This document shows positions 22,986 to 34,889 of a DNA stretch of 64,000 nt, piece by piece. The notes below the pieces were generated by a model. It saw only the letters and a list, made by a program, of their open reading frames with translations. It was not told the DNA's origin and did not search any database. The stretch's first letter is position 1; the number at the start of each line of letters is the position of its first letter. Source of the stretch: Pegea sp. RAD2-039 (taxonomy: Eukaryota > Chordata > Thaliacea > Salpida > Salpidae); the NCBI GenBank assembly GCA_034620365.1, contig JAQGEQ010000071.1, positions 1,550,001 through 1,614,000 of the forward strand, in the 5' to 3' direction. Both the position numbers and the translations under genes were made by a program.

Positions 22986-25753
22986 TTGATTTTAAAACAG
23001 TCCATCTAAAATAACCAGCTTATCAAATTGCTTTCAATGTATTCAAAAAAATTTGAAAATATTTTTAAACAGCTTTTTATTAATTTTGACTTTTCTTGTA
23101 TTTTTGTCAACAATAGACTAACACTTGAAAAACTCTTACAATATAGTCTATGCATTACTTTAATTTCCTCAGTAATTTCCGCTTTTGTTGTAAATAAGTT
23201 GAGATACTTGAAAAATTAAAGTTTTCTAACTATAAACTCTGATATTGATTTAAGCTATTTGCAGTTTCATATGACTATATACTATTTGAAGCTAATTTTG
23301 AATACGACTTTGAAATAGTTTTCCTTATGGCTGAAGATATGCTTAAATTAACATTAAAAATCAAAATAGTCTTAAAAATCTGATAAATGAAATGATATTC
23401 CTATCACACTTATCAATTTGTTGATGTCTTTTTTCATTTGTGAATATAATAAATTGCTAGTTTATTATCAACGTTAACGCAATAAAACATTTGACTATTC
23501 AATTCTCATTTTGTGTCTTGTTAACATTTTTACAAATCTAATTTTAAATTTAATGAGCTTCAAAATAAATTGATCGTTCTATTTGAGACAGAGTGGATTT
23601 TATGTAATTGTGCTTATAAAAGTAACTAACTTATCAAACTGTCTTTAACTAGCAAGTCTTTCAACTAGAGGTAGCGTTTACTTATTCTAAATATTGTTAC
23701 AATAGCTAATTCGACATTTTCATTATTTTAATACTGTACGTAGCCTTTAAAAAATCTTTTCTAATTTTAATGATGAATTTTTTTTATTTTAAAGTTGAAA
23801 ATATTTTTTAAATTTATTTTTTCAGTCTTAAGAACATCTCAGCTACTTTTCATTTAGCTTACAATTATTTTTCTTTCGACGAAGAAAGATTTATAAATAA
23901 TTTAAATAATTATTTTGTTTGAAGAAGTCTGCATACCGTTCATTATAGTACTTAAATATGATTTAACTTTACAAACACAAAACTTGAAAAATATTTTACA
24001 GAATCTTTTAAAATATTTACTTAAAACTTACTTTTTTTCGTTTAATTTTCAAAAAATATTGATTCCTATTATAAACAATTTCATTAAATTTAGAAACGTT
24101 TTTAGATTTGTTTCAAAATATTTCGAAAATTAGCTGAGGAATTTTGTAAAAGCTTTATTATATTTTTACTTGAGCCTTGCACGTTTGCTGACAGCTCACT
24201 TTTGATGGTAGACATATAAGAAAACGCGTCAGAGGATGGACGTGTTTGCTCATTTAATTTTTTCCTGTTCAAAAACTTTCCCATGAGTTCTAGGTTAATG
24301 ATCTTTACCAGTTGATTGTCATTAGAAAGCAACCTAGAGAATAAAGTTTAATTGCTACTGGCTTCAAAATTAATTTCATAAAAGTGCAGAAAAAGTTTAA
24401 ATGGAAGTTTTAATGAAGGTAATTAAAGGTTAGATTGAAAACTAAATTTATAAATAGAATTATACATCAATTTATTTGTATCAGCAGTTTTTGGTTAAGT
24501 TGTAGAGTTTTTCGGAGTATTTTTCAGACACAATTTTTGATACTTGCTTAACAGCTTTTCAATGAAAGATAAAATCTAATATCAATGAATTGAAAAAAAG
24601 TTTGCAAAAGTCAATGGCTATAGTAATCTTTAGATTCTTCTGCTTCTGATTTACATATACATTTTAGATAATCTAAACTATGGTTGTATACAAAAAAGAG
24701 ACAAAAATGAAGAAAGTCTAGTTTCAAATACATTTTTGAAACTATAATAATTGTTCAAATGTAAATCTTATTCATCCTATTGGCGGAAATCGAGTAACTG
24801 CTTAACTATGATTGAACAAACTAGTCTACTTCATTTACTTCAAAAAAGTACCTGTGTTTTATTCGAGCTATAATAGTAACTAATAATTAGCATTTAATTA
24901 TATATAGAAAGTTTACTATAAAAATAGATTAATAGTATTTTCAGTCATCGCCCACCTTGTCGCCTTCAACTTTACTTTAAAATTACTTTAGATTTAAATT
25001 TAAAGCTTAATAGCTCAATCTTGATATATAGTTTGAAATATATTTTCAACTTTATTTTCAGAGAAAGAAAGTTTGTCGATAGACATTTTTATTGATCAGA
25101 AAGTTTTACATTTATGTTCAATCCCTTTAGCTTTAAGCAGTATTTGGAAATATTTATATTTGGAGCTTTGTAATTTCACTTAGTTTGAAAAAAACTTATG
25201 TGTTTTAGAACCTTTTTATTTTAAAAATTTAAACTAAAAGAATTTTATAATTCAATAATTTAAACAAATTTTGCTACAAATTTCATGCTAAATAAATGAA
25301 ATTATGGTTCCAAATAAATTATTTATCTCTAGAATTTTGAATATTGAATTATAGAGCAGTCATTTGTAAAAAGTAAACAATTTACAGAGTATTTATTCAT
25401 ACAACTATTTCTTAATTAAAAATATCATTAAGAAAATTGTATTGCTTTATTATTTCCGGTATCATGTTTACTTTCTACGAATTCCATAATATTTAGTCAG
25501 TATAATGTTTGATATCTTTAGTTTTGCAAAATGATAAAACAAGCTTTAGAAAAGATAAAAAAAGCTTAGAAATGTTTTGTTTTGATGAGTCAACATTAAA
25601 GTTTTTAATTCAATTTAGCTTAGCTATACCTTTTTTTTTAATAGCTCTCAGTAAAGTTTCAATTGGTATTTTGTGAATAATTTCTTATATGTAACAGATT
25701 AGAGAGTTTCTTATAAAAACTTGCATATTTAATAATTATTATTTATTTATTTA
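22986..25753. other. Intergenic, phased A/T tracts
   Basis: About 2.8 kb with no confident gene. At 23.9-24.13 kb, runs of three to six A or T recur at about ten-base steps. A minus-strand open frame at about 24160-24335 is less AT-rich and reads NLELMGKFLNRKKLNEQTRP. It is flanked by an acceptor-like TCTCTAG and a donor-like GTAAAA. It could be a lone exon or element remnant; no partner exon was found. Confidence 0.4.
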
Positions 25754-26758
25754 ATGATTAATCATTTTATGATTTTTTTAGAGTTTATTAAATCAAAAAT
25801 GTTTGATCATAATTCGAGTACGTCTAACATCAGCCACATCTTCTGGAGTTCAACAAACACCATGATTGGATTATGGTGTTTAAACATAACATTTATCATT
25901 GGGTCGATTTCAATTTTGGCAATTCTGTTAGTTTACCGTAGAAAACGTACTGGATGGAACAAAACAAGTCAAATTATTCAAATAACTCTCGCTATTTTAA
26001 TGTCGGTTTTTATAATTGTTAGATTAGTATTGTCTGGATTTGTTTTAAGCAGCAACTCATTAATTCAAAACAACAGAAATGCTAATTGCAAAATTTTGAT
26101 AGCAGTTTCCAGCTGCTGGCTTGATGTCACCGTCTTGCCTGTGTTTCTCTTTCTATGGCATAGACAAAAAATTTTGTACCGTCAGCCTTTGTTAGAACAC
26201 CTTCATTCATCTTTCATAAAGTTTCTCAGCAACTTTTGTCTAGCTTTAATACTTGTCAAAACTATAATTTACCCAACATGGTTTATTATTTCAAAGGAAA
26301 TTTACTTTCTACCAAACTTTGGTTGCATGGTAAAACGAAATGAGAGTGTAGTTGGCTGGGTCGCGTTATTTATCAACCTTATTATGTTTTCTACAATTAC
26401 TGTTTTATGTGTATTATACATTGTACCTCTGTACGAACAAATAAGCAGTAAACGGAAAAGTTCAGAAGAAGGCAGAGGCTCTACAAGAAGTAAAACTAAG
26501 TTGTTAAAGTTTACTATTTCAAACACTGCTTGTATTGGAATTTGTTTTTCTGCAACTCTTATTTCTATACTTGTAAATAAGTTGGTATTCACTTTAGAAA
26601 ACCCTCCATATACTAGATACATGGTCAATAATGCTGTTCTGTTTGTTTACCAAGGCACACTCCTTTTCTTATTTGATCGTTGTAGTGATGTAGTACTGGA
26701 ACTTTATCAAAAATCTAAAAAACATATAAGCTTAAAGAAGAAAAGTTTAGTAGTTTAG
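25754..26758 (+). CDS. Intronless orphan seven-helix receptor-like protein
   Basis: A 334-aa single-exon frame with seven hydrophobic helices. In order they start near LWCLNITFIIGSISILAILL, TSQIIQITLAILMSVFII, KILIAVSSCWLDVTVLPVF, FLSNFCLALILVKTIIYP, WVALFINLIMFSTITVLCVL, FTISNTACIGICFSATLISI and NAVLFVYQGTLLFLF. The short N-terminus has N-glycosylation sites (NSS, NIS) after the internal Met at about residue 16, which may be the real start. The third helix ends LWHRQ rather than DRY, and there is no NPxxY in the last helix, so it is not a typical rhodopsin-class receptor. The third inner loop is basic and serine-rich. A polyadenylation signal AATAAA is at 26821. It is probably a lineage-specific membrane receptor; ligand and family are unknown. 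Confidence 0.68.
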   Translation: MINHFMIFLEFIKSKMFDHNSSTSNISHIFWSSTNTMIGLWCLNITFIIGSISILAILLVYRRKRTGWNKTSQIIQITLAILMSVFIIVRLVLSGFVLSSNSLIQNNRNANCKILIAVSSCWLDVTVLPVFLFLWHRQKILYRQPLLEHLHSSFIKFLSNFCLALILVKTIIYPTWFIISKEIYFLPNFGCMVKRNESVVGWVALFINLIMFSTITVLCVLYIVPLYEQISSKRKSSEEGRGSTRSKTKLLKFTISNTACIGICFSATLISILVNKLVFTLENPPYTRYMVNNAVLFVYQGTLLFLFDRCSDVVLELYQKSKKHISLKKKSLVV

Positions 26759-28149
26759 AGATTTCAACGAAATATGTTTTATATAACAATTCTTAGTTTT
26801 CTAGCTTATAGTACTAAGCAAATAAAGTTTTGAAAAAAAGATCCTATGAAATATGCTTTAAAACTTTAGTTTGTAGTGCTTCTTCATACCCTTGCTGGTT
26901 GTATCAAACGTTTCTGTCCAATTTTTGTTTTTGAAAAACTTTGTTTTATCTATGATTTTTTATCATGAATAACTAAAAATATATTTTTTAATCATTTTAT
27001 TTTATAAAAATCAAAGAGCAAAATAAAATTCACTATTAAATCAAAAGTGGGTGAAGTCGTGATTAGGTATGTTTAAAATTTAGCTGAAAATATAAATTAA
27101 CTAAAACATTGTGACTGTTAAATGATAAAAATGCAGTAGCCTTATATGGAAAAGTTCAAATAATTGATCAGTAAACAGTTCTACTTAAGATTGTAAATAC
27201 AAACTGATTTTCAATTATTACTTGACACACGATTACCAGTAGAACTTATTCAATGCAATAACAACTTATTTACTGACTGCACACATACTGTTGTATGTTA
27301 ATTTAAATCTACCGATGTATAAAAGGAGGAAAGATGTTAAATTTTAACAGGTATTGTTATCAAACTTTGCAGTTTTCTAATAATATTTAATACTCAGCCA
27401 AATATGAATTAAAAAACTAAGTGATTTTGGTGAAACAAAAGTTATTCAATACTTTTATTAAAAATCATTGGAAACTCTTTTAATATAGATTTTCAATGAT
27501 GTTTTATTGCTTTACTTATTTTATTAAGATAAGCCAGTCTGAATTAAAATATTTTTGGTTATGGAATTTTGACTCTCTCGACCAAATAGCAATTGAATTT
27601 AAGGTAATTGATGGTTTGAATAGCTTTCAATACTGTTCAAAACTTTTTACTGATATTTTTGTCAAAAAGTTGACGATGTATTTCAAACTGTACGTATATT
27701 CTTAATTTCAATTGCTTTAAGTATAAATACCTTTTTAACTTTAAATAAACTCAAATCTATCTACAAAAAATATATAAGAAAGACATGAAAGTAGATATCT
27801 AATAGCTGTACATTAATTTGAATACCAACAAAATTATGTAAAAATTAGTAGCACAACTACATACGTATTTGCATTATTAGTAATACTAACATAAAACTGT
27901 GCAGTGGTATTTGAAGAAAAGCTGACAGTTCAAAATGTGACTGAGCCTTTAAAACGATTTCAATAATCAAAATTTAACTGAATTTAATTTATATATACAC
28001 AAATTTACTGAGAAAATTATAGTTTTTTTTTGTATTTGTCTCTCACAATTGAATAGAAATATTTTAAACGACTAATAAATTAATTCAGTTTTTACTAATC
28101 TTTTATAATTTGAAATTAAAGGAGAAAACATTTGTAAATTTAATATTTA
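26759..28149. other. Convergent 3' intergenic region
   Basis: AT-rich spacer between the 3' ends of the seven-helix gene (+) and the first SLC17 gene (-). Apart from the AATAAA at 26821, nothing was recognised. Confidence 0.5.
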
Positions 28150-31100
28150 TCAATTAGATTTTTGATTTATTAAAGGTTCATTTTCATCTTTATTCCACTC
28201 TTGTTCTTCTCCACTTGCAAATAAAACAAAGATTAGTGCTCCAAAGAGATATACTCCAGCAGCAATGAAAAATACAATCTTCCATTGCTCTCTAGTGTTC
28301 TAAAAAACCAATGAAGAAAAAAGTAAAACTTTTTAGTAAAAGATAAACTGATAATTTATAATTAAAAAAATGATAGCAGTGACCTATTTTGTTTTCATTA
28401 AATTTGTTATTTCATATTTACAATAACCTATTATAAACTATTTATTTAATAAGTACATAAAGAAATAAGTCACAAATGATATAAGTGACAAAAATCAAGA
28501 AATCTTTAATAAAATGGCTCAGTTACATCTGAATTGATAAAGTTAAACAGAAAGAAATATTTCATAAAAAGTGATGACATAATATTTTATTTAGAAATAA
28601 TCTAGTTACTACAGCTATAAGAAAACAGATATGCAAATATTTAATAAAGATTTTTTACATTTTTTTCTGTTAAGGTTCCGACAACGTCTGGAGCAATGAA
28701 ACCAGCAACATTTGCAATTGTGTGGCTCATTCCCATAAGAATTCCAGCATATCTATATACATTAGTCATAAAAATCAGGGTTTAACAAATGGAATTTTTA
28801 AAATACATTTCTGTTCATGCTGTTAAACTTACTTCGGTGACAAATCAATATGGTTAGCGTTACAACCAGAATACACAAATGCATTAAGTGAGGTAGCAGC
28901 ACATATACAAGCAATAGCAGCACTTTGATTACAACCAACCAAGCTGCAGAAGACTAAGAATATTGCTGGGCCAATTAAACCTGCAAAAAGCAAAATATAA
29001 TAATTTAAAAACGTTTTCAAGCAATTCAGTTGCAAATTTGCCAGAATTAAATCAGTTAACATTCATTTGCAACAATTTGAAAGATTTTTTTTGTAAATAT
29101 GACATCAAACCTATTGAATTGAAAGTTTTCCTGGTTTGTGTGGTATTTAGCAAACTTTTTTCACGAACTTTATCAGCCAACCAACCACTGATATTGATAG
29201 AAATCCACATCACAAAATATGGTAAGGCTGCTAGAAAACCACTCTGAAATTAATGATGTAAAATATTGTTGCTGTATATCAAATATTTAATCATTTAACA
29301 AAACATTTCGTTTTCAGTGAAAGTAGTTGCTCTATTTTAGTTTTACTTATTTGGATTTCTAATTTTCATCTTAACTCTAGTTTTTACCAATTAAAGCATT
29401 TGATCAATATAACTAAAATATTCTAAAAATTACATTTGATTAGCTACAATTAGTGAGAGATTACCTCATGATAAGTTTATGGAGGTTTGGTAATTACAGA
29501 GGTTATTTGAACTAATTGTTGATATCAAATAACATTGTAGGATTCCATTCATAAGCTAAATAACAAAATTGATTCATATTTTGATTAAACTTCTTGAAAG
29601 ATTTAATTATTAAGAAATGAATTTGGTAATTTATATAAATGCAATTATTATATTTCATCATTTTCATTAAGTTAAAAAATTAAAAGAAATCCTTTAACTA
29701 AATTCAATGAGAACATCTAGAAAGATTTCATTAAATTTTGTGTGAAGGAAAGAGCTGATGATTTCAATAGTATTGCGTAAAAGTTTTATCTGCAGTTCAA
29801 TTACGTGTTTAAAGTAGAAACACATTCCTACAATTTCCGATGGTGATAAAACACCAACCGACTAGAAATCAAACATTGAAAACAATATTCATCAGAGTAT
29901 TATGCCAAGTTGAAAAATATTCAAAATATAAAACTTTTTTAAACATGAACTTGTTTAAACTGCTACGTCAGTTCAACTGCACCCACTTAATACACAGAAC
30001 ACTTTGCAAACGCCTTTTCTCAGTATTGATTGATAAAAATTAAACCAATTACTAAGATCGATTTTGAGTAGAAAAGTTTATAAAAACTGAAGATATAAGT
30101 GAAGATTTTCACCTTGGAAATATCAAATTGTAAAATTTCCTTCAAGTACATTGGTAAGCAAGTTAAAAGTGTATAAAAACCCCAGTTGTTACAAAAGTGA
30201 GAAATTGCGATCGCCCAACTAGCTTTGCTGGTCAGAATACGAAGCCATGGAATATTGCTGGTGATTTTGCTCTAAGTAGTAAAGAAAATGGTTTAATGAA
30301 ATTATTCCACGTCGCTTGTTGGTATTTAAGAAAAATTCTAAACTGAAGAGATTGCCGATTGGATATATTTCAATTCTTCATTAGAAATGTCAGGATGCTC
30401 TTCAGGACTGCTATGAGCAAATGAAAACCAAAGAAAGCTCCAACAAATTCCGAGAGATCCTTTGAAAGTATAAAAAATGTAATAAAGTTTGAACTAGCTT
30501 TTCAAATTCTTATTTTTTGTTGACTGTTATTAAAGTTGATTGAATAAAAATAGATAAAGATTTCTATAAAATTCAAACCACAAGTGATCAATTGAGTAAT
30601 TAAGTAGTAATATTTTTGTTATAAGTAATTAAGATGCTGATTTTAAGTTCATAATTGAGTTTGAAAACTTTTTCTCATCATTTTTATAGAAAATATTTAT
30701 TCAAATTTTTATCATTATAAGAAAAAATTGTTTTTAGCTATATATAAAATCTGTCTTAAAAATAAAACTTAGCAGTAAAATTGGTTTGGTTTAAAATTAA
30801 TCTTATTCTTTTAAAACTATCTACATCTGTCATATCTACCAATTTGATGGTAAAAAATTACCAAACACATAAAAAACTGAAGGCCAGCCTCCAGTGAATT
30901 TAGATGAAGATAGAAGACTAGATAGCGGTTGAGCTAACACAGTTCCAAGTTGCGATCCCGCATAAGAAAACGAGACAAGAAAACTACGTTCAATTGGTGG
31001 AGCCCAGTGACCCCACATAGAATGGATAGATGGTGAAATAACACCCTGAAAAATAATAAAAATTGTAAAAAAGACAAAGAAATGTTGCTGTAAGTAAATA

Positions 31101-32425
31101 TAAGAAGCAATTAGAAATTTTGAAGAGAATATGCTGTTGTGAAATTTGTTATTTTATATGCTTCAGAAGAAAATAATCTCTACCAAGAAGAGTAAACAGA
31201 TTTTCTAATGATCATTAAATAAAAGCTAGTTAGTAAAAAAGTATTACAATTATTACACATTAGTAGAAGAGGTCTTAAAGGTTGAAGTTCTAAGTCAGCA
31301 TTACTAAATTTAGATGATATTGTATGTTAAAGGTGTAAAAAACTTTCGATTAAACTATTTCTTACTGATACAAGTCCTTCAAGTATTCTTAAAGCAATCA
31401 ATAAATCAAAACTAGTCTTTGCAGCTAATGGGGTAAACAGAGATAAAAAAGATGCACAAAAAGTCCCTCCTCCAAAAATCCATTTACCTCCATACCTTAA
31501 GAAAGAGTTGAAATTTAAAGTTTTAAAGATAAAATACTTTCAATGATTTACTTAGCTGACAGATAGCCACCAAGAACTCCAGTTACGACATAACCATAAA
31601 AAAATGAGCTCAGTAACAGACCGACCTCCTCTTCATCCCAAGTGAACTCACCATCCTAGAAAAACATTTTAAATTAAAGCATCATGAGATTAATTAAAAG
31701 TATTTTCAAAAATAAAAATATAGTATTTCATAGAAATATATTAAAAACAGTTTTTCAGATGAAAAGTAAACACAGTTTTCTTTGAACAAAGTTGTACAAA
31801 ATAAATCTATCTGATGACTTTGACAATATTTCATTTAAATTAACTTCTTCTATATATTTATACCTTTAGAAATTGTCAGTACTTATTCCAAAACAGGCAA
31901 ACCTCTTTGGTAGTGTTTAGTAACGAATCTTTTGGGCAAATCCACAGCTGGTGGCTCATGATCTTGACTTTTTTCTAAGATCGTATTATTTACCATTGAC
32001 AAAACTGCAACGCTTAAATTAACTCTTAATGCAAAATTAGTTGCAAAACCCCAAAAAGCCAGGTATGCAAGGTAATATCGAGATGAAAACCATTTTCCAA
32101 CTAAAAAAATTGAAAAAACTATAAATAAAGCATCTCTAGATTTAAATTGTTTTTTATATGATGCTTGTAAAGAAAAATGAAATTATTATTATCTATAAAA
32201 GTAATTTATTTAATAAATTTACGCAAACTGATTTTATAAATAATAGTAATAATAAAATACAATAATATTTTAATCATCAACAAATTATGTTGTAAAATAA
32301 AAACAGAAACCTGAGATGAATAAAATTTAAAAGTAAATAGATAAAAACTGACCTTGCTTAGGAGGTGGAATTAAATTGTCATCCCTATAATTTTCTTTTG
32401 AGAGGTTGAATGGTTTAAAAGTCAT
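28150..32425 (-). CDS. SLC17A5-like: Sialin-like SLC17 transporter, copy A (divergent)
   Basis: Eleven exons: 32353-32425, about 31925-32100, 31552-31655, 31366-31495, 30862-31045, 30344-30459, 30113-30271, 29111-29243, 28833-28980, 28659-28752 and 28150-28299. Together they give about 488 aa. SLC17 proteins are 12-helix organic-anion transporters; sialin exports sialic acid from lysosomes with protons. Visible marks are [15 protein letters not shown] in helix 1, [50 protein letters not shown] and EQWKIVFFIAAGVYLFGA. The C-terminal tail ends in an acidic EPLIN signal of the lysosomal-sorting type. Differences from copy B: the helix-4 EGxGEG motif reads EGLVSG, losing the second Glu, and the first luminal loop is short. 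The exon-2 donor is weak (GTTACT); a stronger GTATAA at 31862 lies beyond a stop. The other frames close well, so it is probably functional with altered transport, or starting to decay. Confidence 0.84.
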
Positions 32426-32702
32426 TTCATGAGTAATTAGTCTTTTTATTGCTGTTAAGTGTTTATTTAGGATAAGATATAAACTCACGAAGAATCTGCA
32501 ATCAAAGAGATTTAAGTTATTAAAGATAAATAAAAAATTTCATAAAAATTAAAGATTTCAAAAAATAGTTTAATATTCAGGATCCTTTAGTAGTAAAAAA
32601 AAGAATTCTCCATGACATGTTAAATTTGTACTTTAAATTACTTTTTGTAGAAAATACAAAATAAGAACTCAAAATAAAAACTTTATTCTTTTTTTACATA
32701 TT

Positions 32703-32737
32703 TTTATTTATTTATTTCAATAAATGCGAAGGAGGGT
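32703..32737 (+). repeat. Interspersed repeat, copy 2 (partial)
   Basis: Contains TTTATTTCAATAAATGCGAA followed by GGAGGGT, nearly identical to the first 30 bases of the copy at 34831-34889 read on the other strand. The match stops after GGAGGGT. The two copies face each other across about 2.1 kb, like the terminal inverted repeats of a transposon, but similarity is limited to about 30 bases. Confidence 0.6.
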
Positions 32738-33299
32738 ATGACTATACAATTTTCCAATAATAATTTCCCTTTCATGGTATAATAATACAAATCATTAAAA
32801 AACTTTCAAATCAAACATGCTTTTAAAATTGATTGAAAATATTTTTGAAAACAAAAGGGGATTCACCTTAGTAACAATTTTAATTTGTTATAAATATTTT
32901 TGATCCTTGTTAAGTTACACTTTTGTATAAAAATATATAGTGAAATATTTCATTTAAAACCGCTATAATCGTTTTGTACAAAGTGAATCATTAATTATGA
33001 ATCAAACTTCTGCGTCTTGATCTTTTTAGAAAGTATAACTACGAACATATTTTTAAGAACATATTAGTAAAAACAAAATAATCTGATAATCATAGTTCTA
33101 TATTATTTTATTTATTTATGTTATGTAAAGTATTACTAATAACATTTCAGATATCAGATAGGATTGAACTATTTTGAGATGCTAAAGGAGGGATATGAAT
33201 ACAATAAATAGAGTCTAATTTTAGATTTCAAATTAAAATCAATACAAATAATTTCAAAACAATTTTTGGAAAATGGAAAAAATCTAAAGTTGTATACAC

Positions 33300-34350
33300 C
33301 TATTCAAAATTTTAGGTTATTTCTATAGAGTAAGCAAACATCTCTCCGCTAATGTCAATGCGATCATATCTAATGACCTCGTTGTCAGAGGGACAGATAG
33401 CTGAGCTCAAACTTTTATCAGATAACCGAGATTTACTTAGAAATAACAGGTCAATTTGGGTAGGTGGAACACTAGGTCTATGTTAAATGTAATAAATCTG
33501 ATGTTGACTGATTATGTAAGGAAGGTGGGTTGATAGTATTGGTAGTAGAAGCTGGAGGTTGACACTTGGGTAGCTTTCTGTTTTCTTACGCTAGTCTTTT
33601 GTGAAGCTCTTGCTGCTTTTTGGTTGTGTCCTGTTGTATATAAATACGGAAGGCTCGGTCAGAGTAATCAATGCTGAAGTTTTTGGAAATTCAGTAGTTT
33701 ATTTTTGGTTGATTGATTAAAAAGCTTAATCACAATTGGTCTGTTACTGGACGATCTTCAACCAACACGATAAAACGTATCAACGTTGTCTTTCGTCATA
33801 GAAATTTTGTCCTCCACCGACCTTAGAAAAGTTTAAAGATCTTGCTTTGTAATGAAAATTGGATGATCCGTAACAAACTCGGGATGGTGAAGATATTGAA
33901 AGATTTGGAGTTGCTTCCGGAAATTTTAGCTTAGAATTTTATAGTTGAGGTCTAAAGATACCGCCATTAAGTTGTTTTACTTTGAAGAAACTTGATTGGT
34001 CTATTCTTTTTAAATCTCTAAGATTTTTTTAATGACATCAGCATGTGAAAACTTAGATCTCATTTATCAGTTCTTTTTTTAAAAACGTCAACCCTTTTAG
34101 TTAAGTTTTTAATCTCAGTTTAAATCTAGGTTATTGGTAAAACAGAACTACTTTTGGCTGTTTCAATGATCATTTAACAGTCTTTGCACAAATAAGTGAG
34201 AAAACCGGAAGAAACCAATGCTTTCTTTTTATAATTAATCTTGTATAAGAGGAATAACAAATTTCATTTCTCATGGTGCATTTTAACAGGCTCATGCTTC
34301 AAAGTGCGCTGTACTCCTGATATTTTTTATCATTAATGCCATCTATGCGT
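33300..34350 (-). mobile_element. Decayed non-LTR retrotransposon (LINE) fragment
   Basis: Read on the minus strand, several pieces resemble a LINE in the right order, broken by stops and frameshifts. At about 34.2 kb a Lys-rich stretch contains FLTYLCKDC. At about 33.75-33.9 kb HPIFITKQDL is followed by RPIVIKLFNQSTKNKLL. At about 33.6-33.7 kb, after a frame change, KNFSIDYSDRAFRIYIQQDT is followed by KKQQELHKRL. The RPIVIK...IYI...T block matches the RRM and C-terminal domain layout of LINE ORF1 proteins. At about 33.33-33.42 kb CPSDNEVIRYDRIDISGEMF resembles the R.DR....GG segment of the APE-type endonuclease that opens ORF2. No reverse transcriptase was seen, so the copy is truncated and inactive. 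Confidence 0.5.
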
Positions 34351-34830
34351 CGTAGCAAATACATTGTCATTTTTCTTTATCGAATCTATGTAACTCAAAC
34401 AAATTGATACACTGTAAGCTGTGGGATGAAGATTTTGGTTTGTAACAATTACTATTTTTTAAAAAGTTACAAAAAAACTTTAAACCGAAAAATGACATTT
34501 ATATTTTTAGACATATTTAAATCTAAAATTGTCATTGCGAAATGTCAGTAAAGATTAAATGTTAGTCTCTGTAAGGTTCCCATTATTGATGTATTTCAAA
34601 ACTGTTTACTTGTTCTTAAAATCATTTTTAACGTAATCATGTGGTTCAACTTCTGCTTGAACAGCACGAGTGATTCTGACATGACAACGTCTGATGGCAA
34701 CTGGTTCCAGGTACTGTTATTAATAACCATATCATTAACATTCTATGTTCAGTGTTATATGCTTCGTATACTCCATCTTTTGCTTTCTGTATTTCTACTT
34801 AATCGATACTATTTGTGAGAATGTGTGTTA

Positions 34831-34889
34831 GCGGGAGGTGCTCTCTTCAGGCACCCACCTTCGCATTTATTGAAATAAATAAATGAAAG
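34831..34889 (-). repeat. Interspersed repeat, copy 3 (inverted)
   Basis: On the minus strand it reads TTTATTTCAATAAATGCGAA, then GGTGGGTGCCTGAAGAGAGC, then ACCTCCCGC. It shares about 45 bases with the copy at 14868-14916 and about 30 with that at 32703-32737. It lies just upstream of the LINE-like remnant in the sense of that element, and may be its 5' end or a separate short element. Confidence 0.62.

Noticed and set aside
26302-26628. Minus-strand open frame of 108 codons
   Set aside because: Antisense shadow of the seven-helix receptor gene.
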